Below are positions 9,084 through 17,471 of a stretch of 64,000 nucleotides of DNA, in pieces. The notes beneath the pieces are model-generated. The model saw only the letters and a list, made by a program, of their open reading frames with translations. It made no database searches and was not told where the DNA came from. Origin of the DNA: Candidatus Electrothrix aestuarii (GTDB taxonomy: Bacteria > Desulfobacterota > Desulfobulbia > Desulfobulbales > Desulfobulbaceae); assembly GCA_032595685.2 (NCBI GenBank), contig CP159373.1, positions 2,545,501-2,609,500 of the forward strand. The letters are read 5' to 3'. The position numbers were made by a program, and so were the translations under genes. Position 1 is the first letter of the stretch, and every line of letters starts with the position of its first letter.

Positions 9084-10637
9084 ATGAGTGTTGAACAAGC
9101 AATTGCCGATCCAAGCAAACGGCTTCCTGATAGCACACGCAACATGTATACAGACATTGTGATAAATGCCACACCTTATGAGAACCGTATTGCGGTGGTG
9201 GAGCGCGGCAACCTGCTGGAGTTCCACCTCGAACGGCCATCAGAAAAAGGCTTAGTGGGTAATATCTATCAAGGAAAGGTCGTTCGGGTGCTCCCTGGAA
9301 TGCAGGCAGCTTTTGTTGATATCGGCCTTGAACGCACAGGTTTTCTTTATGTTGATGATATTGATATGTCAATGTCACAGCTTGCCGATGGAGAGCTCAG
9401 TTATCCTTCTCCTGTAAGAAACACCCCGACCAATCCGGCAATCGAGGATATGGTGAAAGAGGGGCAGACGATTTTGGTTCAGATTGCAAAAGAACCTATC
9501 GGCTCGAAAGGTGCCCGTCTGACCTGTCATATTACTCTGCCGTGCCGTAATTTGGTCTTTATGCCCTTGACTGATCATATCGGTATTTCTCGTAAAATAG
9601 AGGATGAAGAGGTGCGGGATGAATTACGGCAAAAAATTGAGCGACTTCGTCCAGAAGGGACCGGATTTATTGTCCGTACTGTTGCGGAGAATGTTACAGC
9701 AGCCGAGATAGAGGCGGATATGGAGTTTCTCCTCCTGCTGTGGGATGATATCCGCTCTCATGCCCAACGGGCAGTTGCTCCCAGTCTGATCTATAAGGAC
9801 CTGGACTTAGTCCTCAGGGCTGTACGTGATCTTTTTACAGAGAGTGTAAATGAATTGGTTGTCGATTCTCAAAGTATGCATGAACGACTGCTCAACTTTG
9901 TCATGACCTTTGCCCCGAAGTTAAAAAGTAGGATAGTCTATTACGATAGTGAGGTTCCTATTTTTGATGCCTATGGTATTGAAGTAAACGTTGGCCGTGC
10001 TATAGATAAAAAAGTTTGGTTGCGTTCTGGAGGATACCTTATTATTGAGACCACTGAAGCCTTAACTGTGGTAGATGTAAATACTGGGCGTTATGTAGGG
10101 AAAAATAATCTGAACGAGACTATTTTCAAGACCAATATGGAAGCGGTGGAGGAGATTGCTTACCAGCTCCGACTTCGCAATATTGGGGGGATCATTATTA
10201 TTGATTTCATTGATATGGAGATAGAACAACATCGGGATGAACTCTATGATACCTTTCAGGAGGCTATGCGCAAGGATAAAAATCGGGTCAATATCCTCAA
10301 GGTTTCAGAGTTTGGCTTGGTTCAGATGACCCGGAAGCGCTCCAGTGAGAGCTTATCCCAACTTATGTGTGAGCCCTGCTTTTATTGCGGTGGAGAGGGC
10401 ATCGTGAAATCACGACAAACTATCTGTTATGAGATTTTTCGCAAGATATATCGTGATAATCGTACAGCGAGTGGAAAAAGTATAACGATCAGAGTGCATC
10501 CGCATATTGCCGCAACACTATCGCAGGATGAGGCGCATCACCTCCGACATCTCGAAAAAACCACCGGAAAAGAGATCACGGTCTCTTCAGTGCATAATTT
10601 GCATGTGCATCGGTATCAAGTCGTTTGGGATGAATAA
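9084..10637 (+). CDS. rng: Ribonuclease G/E family endoribonuclease
   Basis: The frame is open from 9066. In-frame ATGs lie at 9078, 9084 and 9144. The conserved family start (MYTDIVINATPYENRIAVVE) begins at 9144 and no strong ribosome-binding site decides the issue. An S1-like domain follows (GNIYQGKVVRVLPGMQAAFVDIG), then the RNase E/G catalytic core with TVVDVNTGRYVG and IIIIDFIDME (Mg-binding Asp residues), and a zinc-link type CEPCFYCGGEG. The protein is short like RNase G, without the long RNase E scaffold. Role: 5'-monophosphate-dependent mRNA and 16S rRNA processing in the cytoplasm. Confidence 0.92.
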   Translation: MSVEQAIADPSKRLPDSTRNMYTDIVINATPYENRIAVVERGNLLEFHLERPSEKGLVGNIYQGKVVRVLPGMQAAFVDIGLERTGFLYVDDIDMSMSQLADGELSYPSPVRNTPTNPAIEDMVKEGQTILVQIAKEPIGSKGARLTCHITLPCRNLVFMPLTDHIGISRKIEDEEVRDELRQKIERLRPEGTGFIVRTVAENVTAAEIEADMEFLLLLWDDIRSHAQRAVAPSLIYKDLDLVLRAVRDLFTESVNELVVDSQSMHERLLNFVMTFAPKLKSRIVYYDSEVPIFDAYGIEVNVGRAIDKKVWLRSGGYLIIETTEALTVVDVNTGRYVGKNNLNETIFKTNMEAVEEIAYQLRLRNIGGIIIIDFIDMEIEQHRDELYDTFQEAMRKDKNRVNILKVSEFGLVQMTRKRSSESLSQLMCEPCFYCGGEGIVKSRQTICYEIFRKIYRDNRTASGKSITIRVHPHIAATLSQDEAHHLRHLEKTTGKEITVSSVHNLHVHRYQVVWDE

Positions 10638-10695
10638 TTTTCGCAAGTCGAGTTAGAAAGATCATATACGATCATCAATAATCTTACCAATTATC

Positions 10696-12084
10696 ATGAG
10701 GCCGAACAACAGACGTAGAATAGGCATTTCTTCTCGCTCAGCAAATAAAAAATGGCTGGGACGTAATTTTCTTATCATTCTGAGCCTGCTTTTTCTTCTT
10801 GCTGCAGGAGTGACTGGATTTATTCTCTTTGAAACGGAAAAACCGCAAGTCACCTTGAGTCAAGATCTTCAGTTCCTTGGTAGTCCACTGGAAATCGAGG
10901 TTCAAGCGACAGACCAAAAGAGTGGTATTCAGCAGATAGCCATTACTCTTCAGCAGAACGAACAGGAATTTCAGCTTTTTAAGAAAGATTTTCCTCGACA
11001 GGCTTGGCTTTCAAAGGCAGGCCCAGGAGAAATAGAAGAGACGCTCACCTTGGATGTGCAAAAGGCTGGGGGGAAGGAGGGCGACGCGAAACTTACCGTT
11101 TCAGTGCATGATTTCTCTCTTAATGGAGCCTTGCAAGGAAATGAAACAGCTCTTGTTTTTCCGGTAAAGATTGATACCAAACCACCACGGGTTCATATCG
11201 AACATGCCCAGCAGTATATCACCCCAGGTGGAAGTGGTATCGTTGTTTACAGCGTTTCTGAGCCTTCAGAGCGACATGGTGTTATGTTGGATGATACCTT
11301 TTTTCAGGGATATCCCCTCCGAGGGAGCACAAAGCGATTTATAGCCTATATTGCCTTGCCCTGGAATAGTGACAAACCGGAGCAGGCGCGGGTTATTGCT
11401 GTAGATCAGGCTGGTAATGAGGGCAGCACTCCTTTCTCTATGCGATTCAAATCGGCAAAGGAGAAGAAAGATAGGATTAATATTTCAGATGGTTTCCTCA
11501 ATAAGAAAATTCCTGAATTTGAAGATAGTTACCCCCAACTGAACGGAACAAATCTGGAAAAATACCTTATTGTTAATAGGACTGTTCGTGTGCAAAATGC
11601 AGAGAAGATTGCTGTTCTTTGCAATAACACGGAAAGCGAGCAGCTCTGGGAAGGTCGTTTTCTTCGGATGGCTGGTGCTGGTCGAGCTGGTTTTGCTGAT
11701 CAACGCACCTATTACTATAAGGGAGAGCCTATTGATCATCAGACACATCTGGGGATGGATATCGCCTCAACAGCACGGGTTGAGGTTGAGGCTGCAAATA
11801 ATGGAAAGATTATCTTTGCCGACTACCTCGGCATTTATGGCAATATGGTGATGATAGATCATGGCCAGGGACTGACCAGTTTGTATTCTCATCTGAGCCG
11901 CATCGCTGTAGAAGTAGGGCAGACCGTGGAAAAAGGAGAGGTTATAGGCAATTCAGGGACAACGGGGATGGCGGGGGGCGATCATCTCCATTTTTCCATG
12001 TTGGTCCACGGTATTTTTGTTACCCCGATAGAGTGGTGGGATTCACACTGGATTGATGTAAATATTAACAAGATCATTGAGTGA
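10696..12084 (+). CDS. Membrane-anchored M23 (LytM-type) metallopeptidase
   Basis: A 462-residue protein with a basic N terminus and one transmembrane helix (residues ~25-45), then a beta-rich periplasmic region of ~290 residues with an Ig-like part. The M23 domain lies at about residues 345-440. Zn-site motifs are visible: HLGMDIAS (H...D) and HLHFSM (HxH). The full set suggests an active peptidoglycan endopeptidase. It is followed by a permease gene of the LptF/G type. Confidence 0.9.
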   Translation: MRPNNRRRIGISSRSANKKWLGRNFLIILSLLFLLAAGVTGFILFETEKPQVTLSQDLQFLGSPLEIEVQATDQKSGIQQIAITLQQNEQEFQLFKKDFPRQAWLSKAGPGEIEETLTLDVQKAGGKEGDAKLTVSVHDFSLNGALQGNETALVFPVKIDTKPPRVHIEHAQQYITPGGSGIVVYSVSEPSERHGVMLDDTFFQGYPLRGSTKRFIAYIALPWNSDKPEQARVIAVDQAGNEGSTPFSMRFKSAKEKKDRINISDGFLNKKIPEFEDSYPQLNGTNLEKYLIVNRTVRVQNAEKIAVLCNNTESEQLWEGRFLRMAGAGRAGFADQRTYYYKGEPIDHQTHLGMDIASTARVEVEAANNGKIIFADYLGIYGNMVMIDHGQGLTSLYSHLSRIAVEVGQTVEKGEVIGNSGTTGMAGGDHLHFSMLVHGIFVTPIEWWDSHWIDVNINKIIE

Positions 12085-12116
12085 TTCATGCAAGCGGTGT
12101 TCGTGTGAACTTCTCT

Positions 12117-12144
12117 CTCGGTCCCCCTGGGCCGAGATAATAAA
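12117..12144 (+). repeat. Hairpin repeat CTCGG..GCCGAG-ATAATAAA, copy 1
   Basis: A stem-loop CTCGGTCC/GGGCCGAG followed by ATAATAAA, located between the M23 peptidase and the permease genes. A near-identical unit occurs at 46211-46237, after another gene end. Confidence 0.6.
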
Positions 12145-12176
12145 ATTTTTCCACTCAGGGGCTCTGATCAAAAAAT

Positions 12177-13610
12177 ATGCAGCGCAAAGGCATTCCTTTT
12201 CTCCTCTACAGCTATATAGCAACTGAATTGCTGGCACCTTTTTTTGCCAGCTTTCTTATTCTGTATGGGGTATTTTTTCTGATCCGCCTCATTCCACTGC
12301 TGGAAGTTGTTCTGGAATTAGGGATTAATCTGCCTGATTTTATCCGCCTCTTTTCCTATATTTTCCCCCACATGCTCCTTTACGTTATTCCTATGGCGAG
12401 CATGGCCGGGGTTATTATCGGTTTTACCCGTTTAACCAATGAACGGGAAATTCTTGCCCTGAAAGCCTGCGGTATCAGCCTGCGACAGATGTTGCCTCCA
12501 GTTGTCATGGTGGCGTCCGTTATAGCCTTACTTACAGGGTATTTTTCTGTTCATTTGATCCCGGCCGGACAAATTGCCATGCATCAGCTGATGTTTCAAT
12601 TGGCGAAGGAAAAGATAGACAGCGGAATTAAAGAAAAAAAATTCACAGAAGCCCTTGGGGATCTGGTTGTTTATGTTGATGATATAGATGAGCAGGATCA
12701 CTGGAACGGGGTATATGTCTCGGACATGCGGGACAGGGAACAGCCGATAATTATTATGGCCAAGAAAGGCCGTATGAAGGCAAACATCAAAACGATGTCC
12801 GTTATTATTGTTCTGGATAACGGAACCCTTCATAATACCAGTGGGTTGGATAGTCAGATTGTGCGTTTCAATCGCTATCAGTTGAATATCCCCTTAAAGC
12901 CACCGACTCGTATTGATGGGGATGATGTGACTACGCTGAGCCGGGGGAGTATGTCGCAGGCACAGCTTGTGGAGGCTGCCCAGGAGTACGGAGTTGACTC
13001 TCAAGTCGGTGTTAATTATTTGACGGAATATCATCATCGCCTTGCCTTGCCTGTAGGTTGTCTTATTCTCAGTTTGTTGGGCCTTCCCTTGGGACTTCAG
13101 GCAGGGCCTGGTCGTAAAGCTGTTGGTATTCCTTTAGGTTTGGGATTTTTTGTTCTCTATTATATTGTTTTTACTCTGTTCAGAGTTATGGCAGAAGATA
13201 TGGCCTTGCCGCTTCTGGCAGGGATGTGGTTGCCCAATGTTATCTTTGCTGTCATGACCGGGGTTATCTTCTGGCGTGTTGAACAGGAGAAACCCATTTT
13301 TTCTGAGCGCCTTACCCTGCGACTTGAGGCTGTTCTTGATGTCCTTTTTCTTGTGCCCTTCAAACGGGTTGCTCAAGCATTCAAGAGCTTACTGGGTAGT
13401 AGGGAAAAACAGAAGAAGCAGGCTGATCCGGCTTGGGACGGGATGCTTGTGCATGCTGACGCCAAAGAACGGGTTTTTCATTTGCCGGGCTGCGAACAGT
13501 ACCATTGCACGAACTGCACACTTCAGTTTAATAGTGTTTATGTCGCTTATGAAGCTGGGTTTGAACCCTGTCCCTACTGTGCAACACAGGCGAAATCGTA
13601 CGACCTTTAA
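12177..13610 (+). CDS. LptF/LptG-family permease with C-terminal Cys-rich domain
   Basis: A 477-residue protein. The first ~365 residues match YjgP/YjgQ permeases: N-terminal span, ELLAPFFASFLIL, RLIPLLEVVLELGI, and the conserved TRLTNEREILALKACGIS coupling region, with a periplasmic domain and three C-terminal spans. These permeases work with LptB in lipopolysaccharide export. The unusual part is a ~100-residue tail ending in a Cys/His-rich module (FHLPGCEQYHC, NCTLQF, AYEAGFEPCPYC) that resembles the small Ada-like metal-binding domain found at the ends of some nucleases. The stop lies 3 bp before the next gene, so they are co-transcribed. Confidence 0.88.
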   Translation: MQRKGIPFLLYSYIATELLAPFFASFLILYGVFFLIRLIPLLEVVLELGINLPDFIRLFSYIFPHMLLYVIPMASMAGVIIGFTRLTNEREILALKACGISLRQMLPPVVMVASVIALLTGYFSVHLIPAGQIAMHQLMFQLAKEKIDSGIKEKKFTEALGDLVVYVDDIDEQDHWNGVYVSDMRDREQPIIIMAKKGRMKANIKTMSVIIVLDNGTLHNTSGLDSQIVRFNRYQLNIPLKPPTRIDGDDVTTLSRGSMSQAQLVEAAQEYGVDSQVGVNYLTEYHHRLALPVGCLILSLLGLPLGLQAGPGRKAVGIPLGLGFFVLYYIVFTLFRVMAEDMALPLLAGMWLPNVIFAVMTGVIFWRVEQEKPIFSERLTLRLEAVLDVLFLVPFKRVAQAFKSLLGSREKQKKQADPAWDGMLVHADAKERVFHLPGCEQYHCTNCTLQFNSVYVAYEAGFEPCPYCATQAKSYDL

Positions 13611-13613
13611 GAG

Positions 13614-14537
13614 ATGATGAAGACGGTCATGCAGTATTCTTTGAGGCTCTTGGTGACTGGCCTCCTGCTTTATCTTATCCTTCGCAGCATCCATCCTCGT
13701 GAAATAGCTGCAGCGCTGGAGACAACTTCTCCAACCTATCTCCTTCTTGCCCTGCTTGCGCAATTATCCTGCTTGAGTGTAGCTGCATATCGGTGGCAAT
13801 TGATTGTCAGCCGTCTTGGCTTTAACGCGTCCTTTGTCTTCTATTGGGGAACGTATTTTAAGGGGGCTTTTTTAAATCAGGGGCTTCCTACCAGTATCGG
13901 AGGGGATGGGGCACGGATTTACGACTGTGCCAAAGTGACTGGTTCTACAGAGGATGCCTTTTTCGGGGTGTTTATTGATCGCGTCATTGGACTTGCAGGC
14001 CTCTTGTTACTTAATGTCGGAGCTCTCCTGGTCAATTCTTACCTTTTGCCAAGGCGTATTTACTATCCTTTGCTCTTTATTCTTATAGTGCTAGCCACCT
14101 GCTTGCTTCTCTTGTTTTTTTTGCGGAAATTTTCTTTTTTTACAGTTGGCAAGTACCTTGGTTTTCTCGGAAGACTTTCGGAACGCTATTTTCAGGTGTA
14201 TTCTTCTTTGCCTGCCCTTGCAAGTCAACTCAGCCTCTCCATTCTTATCCATCTCTTCTCTATGGGCTCTTTCTTTTTCATTGGACGGGGCGTGGGGCTG
14301 GACTTTTCTCTGCAGGTTTACCTGGTTTTGGTGCCACCGGTGATTCTCTTGACCTTGCTCCCTATCTCATTGGCAGGCTGGGGATTACGGGAAGGGGCTA
14401 TGGTCGCCTTTTTTCTTCTCATCGGTGCTGAAAAATCTCAAGTACTGACACTCTCCCTGCTCTACGGTATTGTGACGCTCGTCGCCTCACTGCCAGGCCT
14501 GGCTATTTGGCTTTTTCGCAAAAATCCACAGGTATAA
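13614..14537 (+). CDS. Lysylphosphatidylglycerol synthase-type (flippase-like) membrane protein
   Basis: A 307-residue, highly hydrophobic protein with about eight spans. It has the conserved signature of the UPF0104/LPG_synthase_TM family: KGAFLNQGLPTSIGGDGARIYD near residue 85 and a C-terminal PISLAGWGLREGAM. Members without the catalytic synthase domain are thought to move or modify lipids. It follows the permease gene at once, so an envelope-lipid role is plausible but not shown. Confidence 0.85.
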   Translation: MMKTVMQYSLRLLVTGLLLYLILRSIHPREIAAALETTSPTYLLLALLAQLSCLSVAAYRWQLIVSRLGFNASFVFYWGTYFKGAFLNQGLPTSIGGDGARIYDCAKVTGSTEDAFFGVFIDRVIGLAGLLLLNVGALLVNSYLLPRRIYYPLLFILIVLATCLLLLFFLRKFSFFTVGKYLGFLGRLSERYFQVYSSLPALASQLSLSILIHLFSMGSFFFIGRGVGLDFSLQVYLVLVPPVILLTLLPISLAGWGLREGAMVAFFLLIGAEKSQVLTLSLLYGIVTLVASLPGLAIWLFRKNPQV

Positions 14538-14568
14538 AAGGATTTTTTTTGAGGTTCGTCGTCGATTT

Positions 14569-15282
14569 TTATGAGTTGGCTTTCCTTTTCTGCTCCAGTC
14601 CTAAGGCAAGTCCTAAGATGCTCCCTAATATATAGAGCAAGCCGCCAGCCCATAGGATATCACTGATAAAGTGCCCACCTTGAAGAATCCTTGCTATTCC
14701 CACTAATGTGCCGAAAAGTAGGCCAGCAATGAGGAATGCCTCTGCGGACCGTCTGTTTCTGTCCCGCAGAATAAACCAAGGCGCCATGAGAAAAAATGCT
14801 ATTGCTGCATGCCCTGAGGGGAAAGAACTATTCTCACCTCCGCTCCCAGGCTGCCAGCATTGGGTGAATTTATACTCCCCTCCGAATTCAACAACCTGAC
14901 GTGGGCGAGGGCGGCCAAGTTGATCCTTGAGCAAGACATTGATCACTAAGCCTGGTCCAAGGCCGAGGAGGAGCAGAATGAATATGGCTCGTTTGCGCCA
15001 AGGGGAAAACCGTGTTTTAAAGAATCCTATCAGAAGAACAACCAAGGCAGAGACAGCGAGTATGATTGCTGGAATCGGTGCGAGTTTGTAGAGGAGATTC
15101 CAGGGAAAGAGATTGCCTACCGGCCAGGCTCTATTGCATTCAGGGAGAGCTGCGGCAATAATATGGTCGCGCGGGACAAGTGAGGTGATAAACAGGTCAG
15201 CATTGGTGACCCAAAAAATAGCCGTTACAACGAGAAGAGCAACAGTGACAAGTGCTGGCTCCAGGAGCTTTTTCTTACGCAT
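14569..15282 (-). CDS. PAP2-superfamily membrane phosphatase
   Basis: A 237-residue protein with about six spans. All three phosphatase motifs are present: KDQLGRPRP (KX6RP), PSGH, and RILQGGHFISD (RX5HX3D). Enzymes of this type dephosphorylate undecaprenyl diphosphate, phosphatidate or related lipids on the outer face of the inner membrane. It converges with the flippase-like gene. Confidence 0.9.
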   Translation of the reverse strand: MRKKKLLEPALVTVALLVVTAIFWVTNADLFITSLVPRDHIIAAALPECNRAWPVGNLFPWNLLYKLAPIPAIILAVSALVVLLIGFFKTRFSPWRKRAIFILLLLGLGPGLVINVLLKDQLGRPRPRQVVEFGGEYKFTQCWQPGSGGENSSFPSGHAAIAFFLMAPWFILRDRNRRSAEAFLIAGLLFGTLVGIARILQGGHFISDILWAGGLLYILGSILGLALGLEQKRKANS

Positions 15283-15510
15283 AAAGCATTCTAAACAGGG
15301 GAATGAGGTGTTGGTGTGGAGCCATCAAAAGGATGGAAGGGCATAAAACGATTTTGCGCGAAAGGCGGTTCAGTTTTCTTTGTGAATATAACTTTTTCTA
15401 TTTACAGATACAGAGTAATAATACTATATTGAATCCGCGAATGCCAGCGGGTGCAGAATAATTTTTTTACGTATTCTTATCGTATAGATTTTTTGGCAAG
15501 AAAAAAAGAC

Positions 15511-15587
15511 GGGCGGGTAGCTCAGCTGGATAGAGTGTCGGCCTCCGAAGCCGAAGGTCGCGGGTTCGAATCCCGCCTCGCCCACCA
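15511..15587 (+). tRNA. tRNA-Arg (anticodon CCG)
   Basis: Full cloverleaf: acceptor stem GGGCGGG/CTCGCCC, D arm GCTC...GAGT, anticodon stem TCGGC/GCCGA with loop CTCCGAA (anticodon CCG at 15545-15547), and T arm GCGGG-TTCGAAT-CCCGC. The discriminator A is followed by an encoded CCA. It marks the left border of an accessory region. Confidence 0.97.
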
Positions 15588-15596
15588 TATATATCA

Positions 15597-15632
15597 GGGA
15601 GTTAGGCTGTGAAGCTTAACTCCCTTTTTTTA
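15597..15632 (+). terminator. Rho-independent terminator after tRNA-Arg
   Basis: GGGAGTTA-GCT ... AGC-TAACTCCC stem followed by a run of seven T, 10 bp after the tRNA CCA end. Confidence 0.85.
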
Positions 15633-15645
15633 TTCCCACCGTATT

Positions 15646-15696
15646 TCCCACACGTTGCCTCGTTTTTATTTTTCTTGTGGGGAACAAAGCACCGTC
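15646..15696. repeat. CCCACA..TGTGGGG hairpin repeat, copy A
   Basis: Sequence TTCCCACACGTTGCCTCG... with an internal inverted repeat (CCCACA/TGTGGG). It recurs in clearly related form at 22139-22182. It lies downstream of the Abi_2 gene. Confidence 0.6.
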
Positions 15697-15866
15697 AAAA
15701 ATCCAAACGAAAACCATCCGAAAATCTTTCCAGGTATTTTTCAGTTTTCTTTTTTTAGGAAGACCAGCAGCCGTGAAACAAAGCTGTCTGTCGTTATCAT
15801 GGTAGGGGTGGAAGGGAGGCAATCAAGGCGGGGCCTGCATCAACAGCCGTACAGGAAAGACCGCTT

Positions 15867-16868
15867 TCAGTCGATCCCGAAAAGCTCTCTCGAAAAACCG
15901 GAGCTATCCGGGAATCCCATTGCCGTATAAGGGCAAGGTTCAAGAGCCGGTTTGCTGTCCACAAGATCGGCAAACCTTTTGATCCAATCGGAACTCGGCC
16001 CTATCTTTCGGACAAAATACCAGATAACGGCAGCCTGTCCGTATATTCTGCGGCGTGCCTCAAGATCAAGATTGAGGCTCTGAAAATACGGGTCAGTTTC
16101 AAACCCCTTCAAGCTGATCGGGTTTGCAGAAGCGCGGTTCCAGATTCGGGCATGATGGGCGCATTTATTCCGTAATATGTTGATTTCGGTAAGCCAGCTT
16201 ATCAGCGTGGAAGGTTTCGCAAACCCTACACGACGAATTATTTTCTGTTGGCATCTGCCGTTCAGGTTGTCAAAATATTTCGACATCAGGCCGTAGTCCC
16301 AGCACTCAATAACAGCCCAAAAAGGAATAGGCAGCCCTCTTTTCCGGTGCCAGATTATGCAATCCTCCTTGCTGCTGTTTATCAGATTGCAAAGCCTGTT
16401 CATCCATTCAAACCAGTGGTTGACCGCTCTGCCGTTCTTCTGCTTGGTTGCGGTGACCTTGGGATTGATAAACTCTTCCTTCTCATAAGCGAGCGGATCA
16501 ATCTTCCCTATTTCATGGGCAATGATACTGCGCATGTAAATTTCAATCCGTTCGATACCGTCCAACATGAGCTGACGCAGTTTTTTATCAAACAGATACA
16601 GGTCTATTATATCGTTAAAGTTGATATTGTCCTGAAACCTGTCATCCCGGACAGGCAGGCCGGTTTCTGCGTCTTTGAGGAACTTACCGTCATTGTCAAA
16701 TCTGGGACGCCTGCACGGATACCAGAAGCCGCTTAAACGGTAGTATCCAATCTGAGACAGCTTGCGGATTGCCCTTGCTTCGTCGGAAATGATCATCCCC
16801 CGTTCTTTCAGGCGGTCAACAAGTTCTTGATATTCTAAATGAGGTTTGATAACAGGCGGGGAAGGCAT
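15867..16868 (-). CDS. Abi_2 family (AbiD/AbiF-like) HEPN protein
   Basis: A 333-residue protein. The N-terminal YQELVDRLKERGMIISDEA... IRKLSQIGYYRLSGFW is the hallmark of the Abi_2 family. LYLFDKKLRQLMLDGIERIEIYMR follows, and toward the C terminus NILRNKCAHHARIWNR contains an R(x4)H HEPN ribonuclease motif (RNKCAH). Members act in abortive phage infection, probably as RNA-cleaving toxins. It sits alone in an accessory stretch after tRNA-Arg. Its 5' side carries several palindromes (16890-17080) that could form a leader or regulatory RNA. The start chosen is the first ATG; it has no strong ribosome-binding site. Confidence 0.88.
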   Translation of the reverse strand: MPSPPVIKPHLEYQELVDRLKERGMIISDEARAIRKLSQIGYYRLSGFWYPCRRPRFDNDGKFLKDAETGLPVRDDRFQDNINFNDIIDLYLFDKKLRQLMLDGIERIEIYMRSIIAHEIGKIDPLAYEKEEFINPKVTATKQKNGRAVNHWFEWMNRLCNLINSSKEDCIIWHRKRGLPIPFWAVIECWDYGLMSKYFDNLNGRCQQKIIRRVGFAKPSTLISWLTEINILRNKCAHHARIWNRASANPISLKGFETDPYFQSLNLDLEARRRIYGQAAVIWYFVRKIGPSSDWIKRFADLVDSKPALEPCPYTAMGFPDSSGFSRELFGID

Positions 16869-16889
16869 GAGGACACCAAAAACAAGAAG

Positions 16890-16932
16890 GCCCGACCGTG
16901 ATACAGATCATGTCTGTAACAGGGGATCGGGC
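16890..16932 (-). ncRNA. Candidate structured leader upstream of Abi_2 gene
   Basis: A 43-nt imperfect palindrome: outer GCCCGA/TCGGGC and inner ATACAGA/TCTGTA. It sits 22 bp upstream of the Abi_2 start codon. It could be a 5' leader hairpin or part of a small regulatory RNA; this is inference from base pairing only. Confidence 0.4.
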
Positions 16933-17011
16933 ACGATTAATTAATATAATACAATAACAGGCTGTCTTGTCAATACCTGAAACGTTTTTTGTATCCCGGT
17001 GCTTCCCCTCA

Positions 17012-17080
17012 TGTATACAAAAGGCCGTTTTCCTATACACGACAACCTGTTCATGTATAGAAAATCGCTTTTTCTATACA
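17012..17080. repeat. Two tandem TGTATA..TATACA palindromes
   Basis: Two ~27-bp near-palindromes, 17012-17039 and 17054-17080, each TGTATA(G/C)AAAA...TTTT(C)TATACA, 42 bp apart. They could be operator half-site pairs or hairpins in a transcript. The left part is repeated near 22239-22247. Confidence 0.6.
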
Positions 17081-17110
17081 AGCACCGCATCCGGGCGGAA
17101 CTGCCCAAGA

Positions 17111-17325
17111 TGTACAGTCAGGATTTACTGAACAACCTGTTCCGGCATCCGTACACTAAAATTGAATATCTTCAGAATGACTTGCGGGTTACCCGGCTGA
17201 CAGCAAGCAGGTATCTTGCGCAGCTCACTGAATCCGGGTTTCTGGAAAAGGCAAAGGTGGGGCGGTACAACTATTATATCAATCAGCCGTTGATGGATTT
17301 GTTTGCTGATATACCGGAATTGTGA
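17111..17325 (+). pseudogene. Fic-family C-terminal winged-helix fragment
   Basis: About 70 residues (MYSQDLLNNLFRHPYTKIEYL... LGRYNYYIN-like tail) match the C-terminal winged-helix part of Fic/DOC proteins. In those proteins a line such as 'HPYTKI..L...VSRQTASKYL..L...GIL.K.KVGR' follows the Fic core. No HPFxxGNGR Fic core is present upstream or in other frames, so this is a remnant. The reading frame stays open upstream, but only through palindromic sequence. Confidence 0.6.
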
Positions 17326-17471
17326 TTTGCGCGGCTTTTCTGTGGATCATCTGGGAACCGGGTCGGGCCATCATTCCCCAAAAGCTGGCTGCTTCACGTC
17401 ATGAACGTCTGCCGTGTCTCTGCTCTGTGCCGTTTCAGAGGGTGGCTTACAGTATTCCTGAAAAATCTTCT

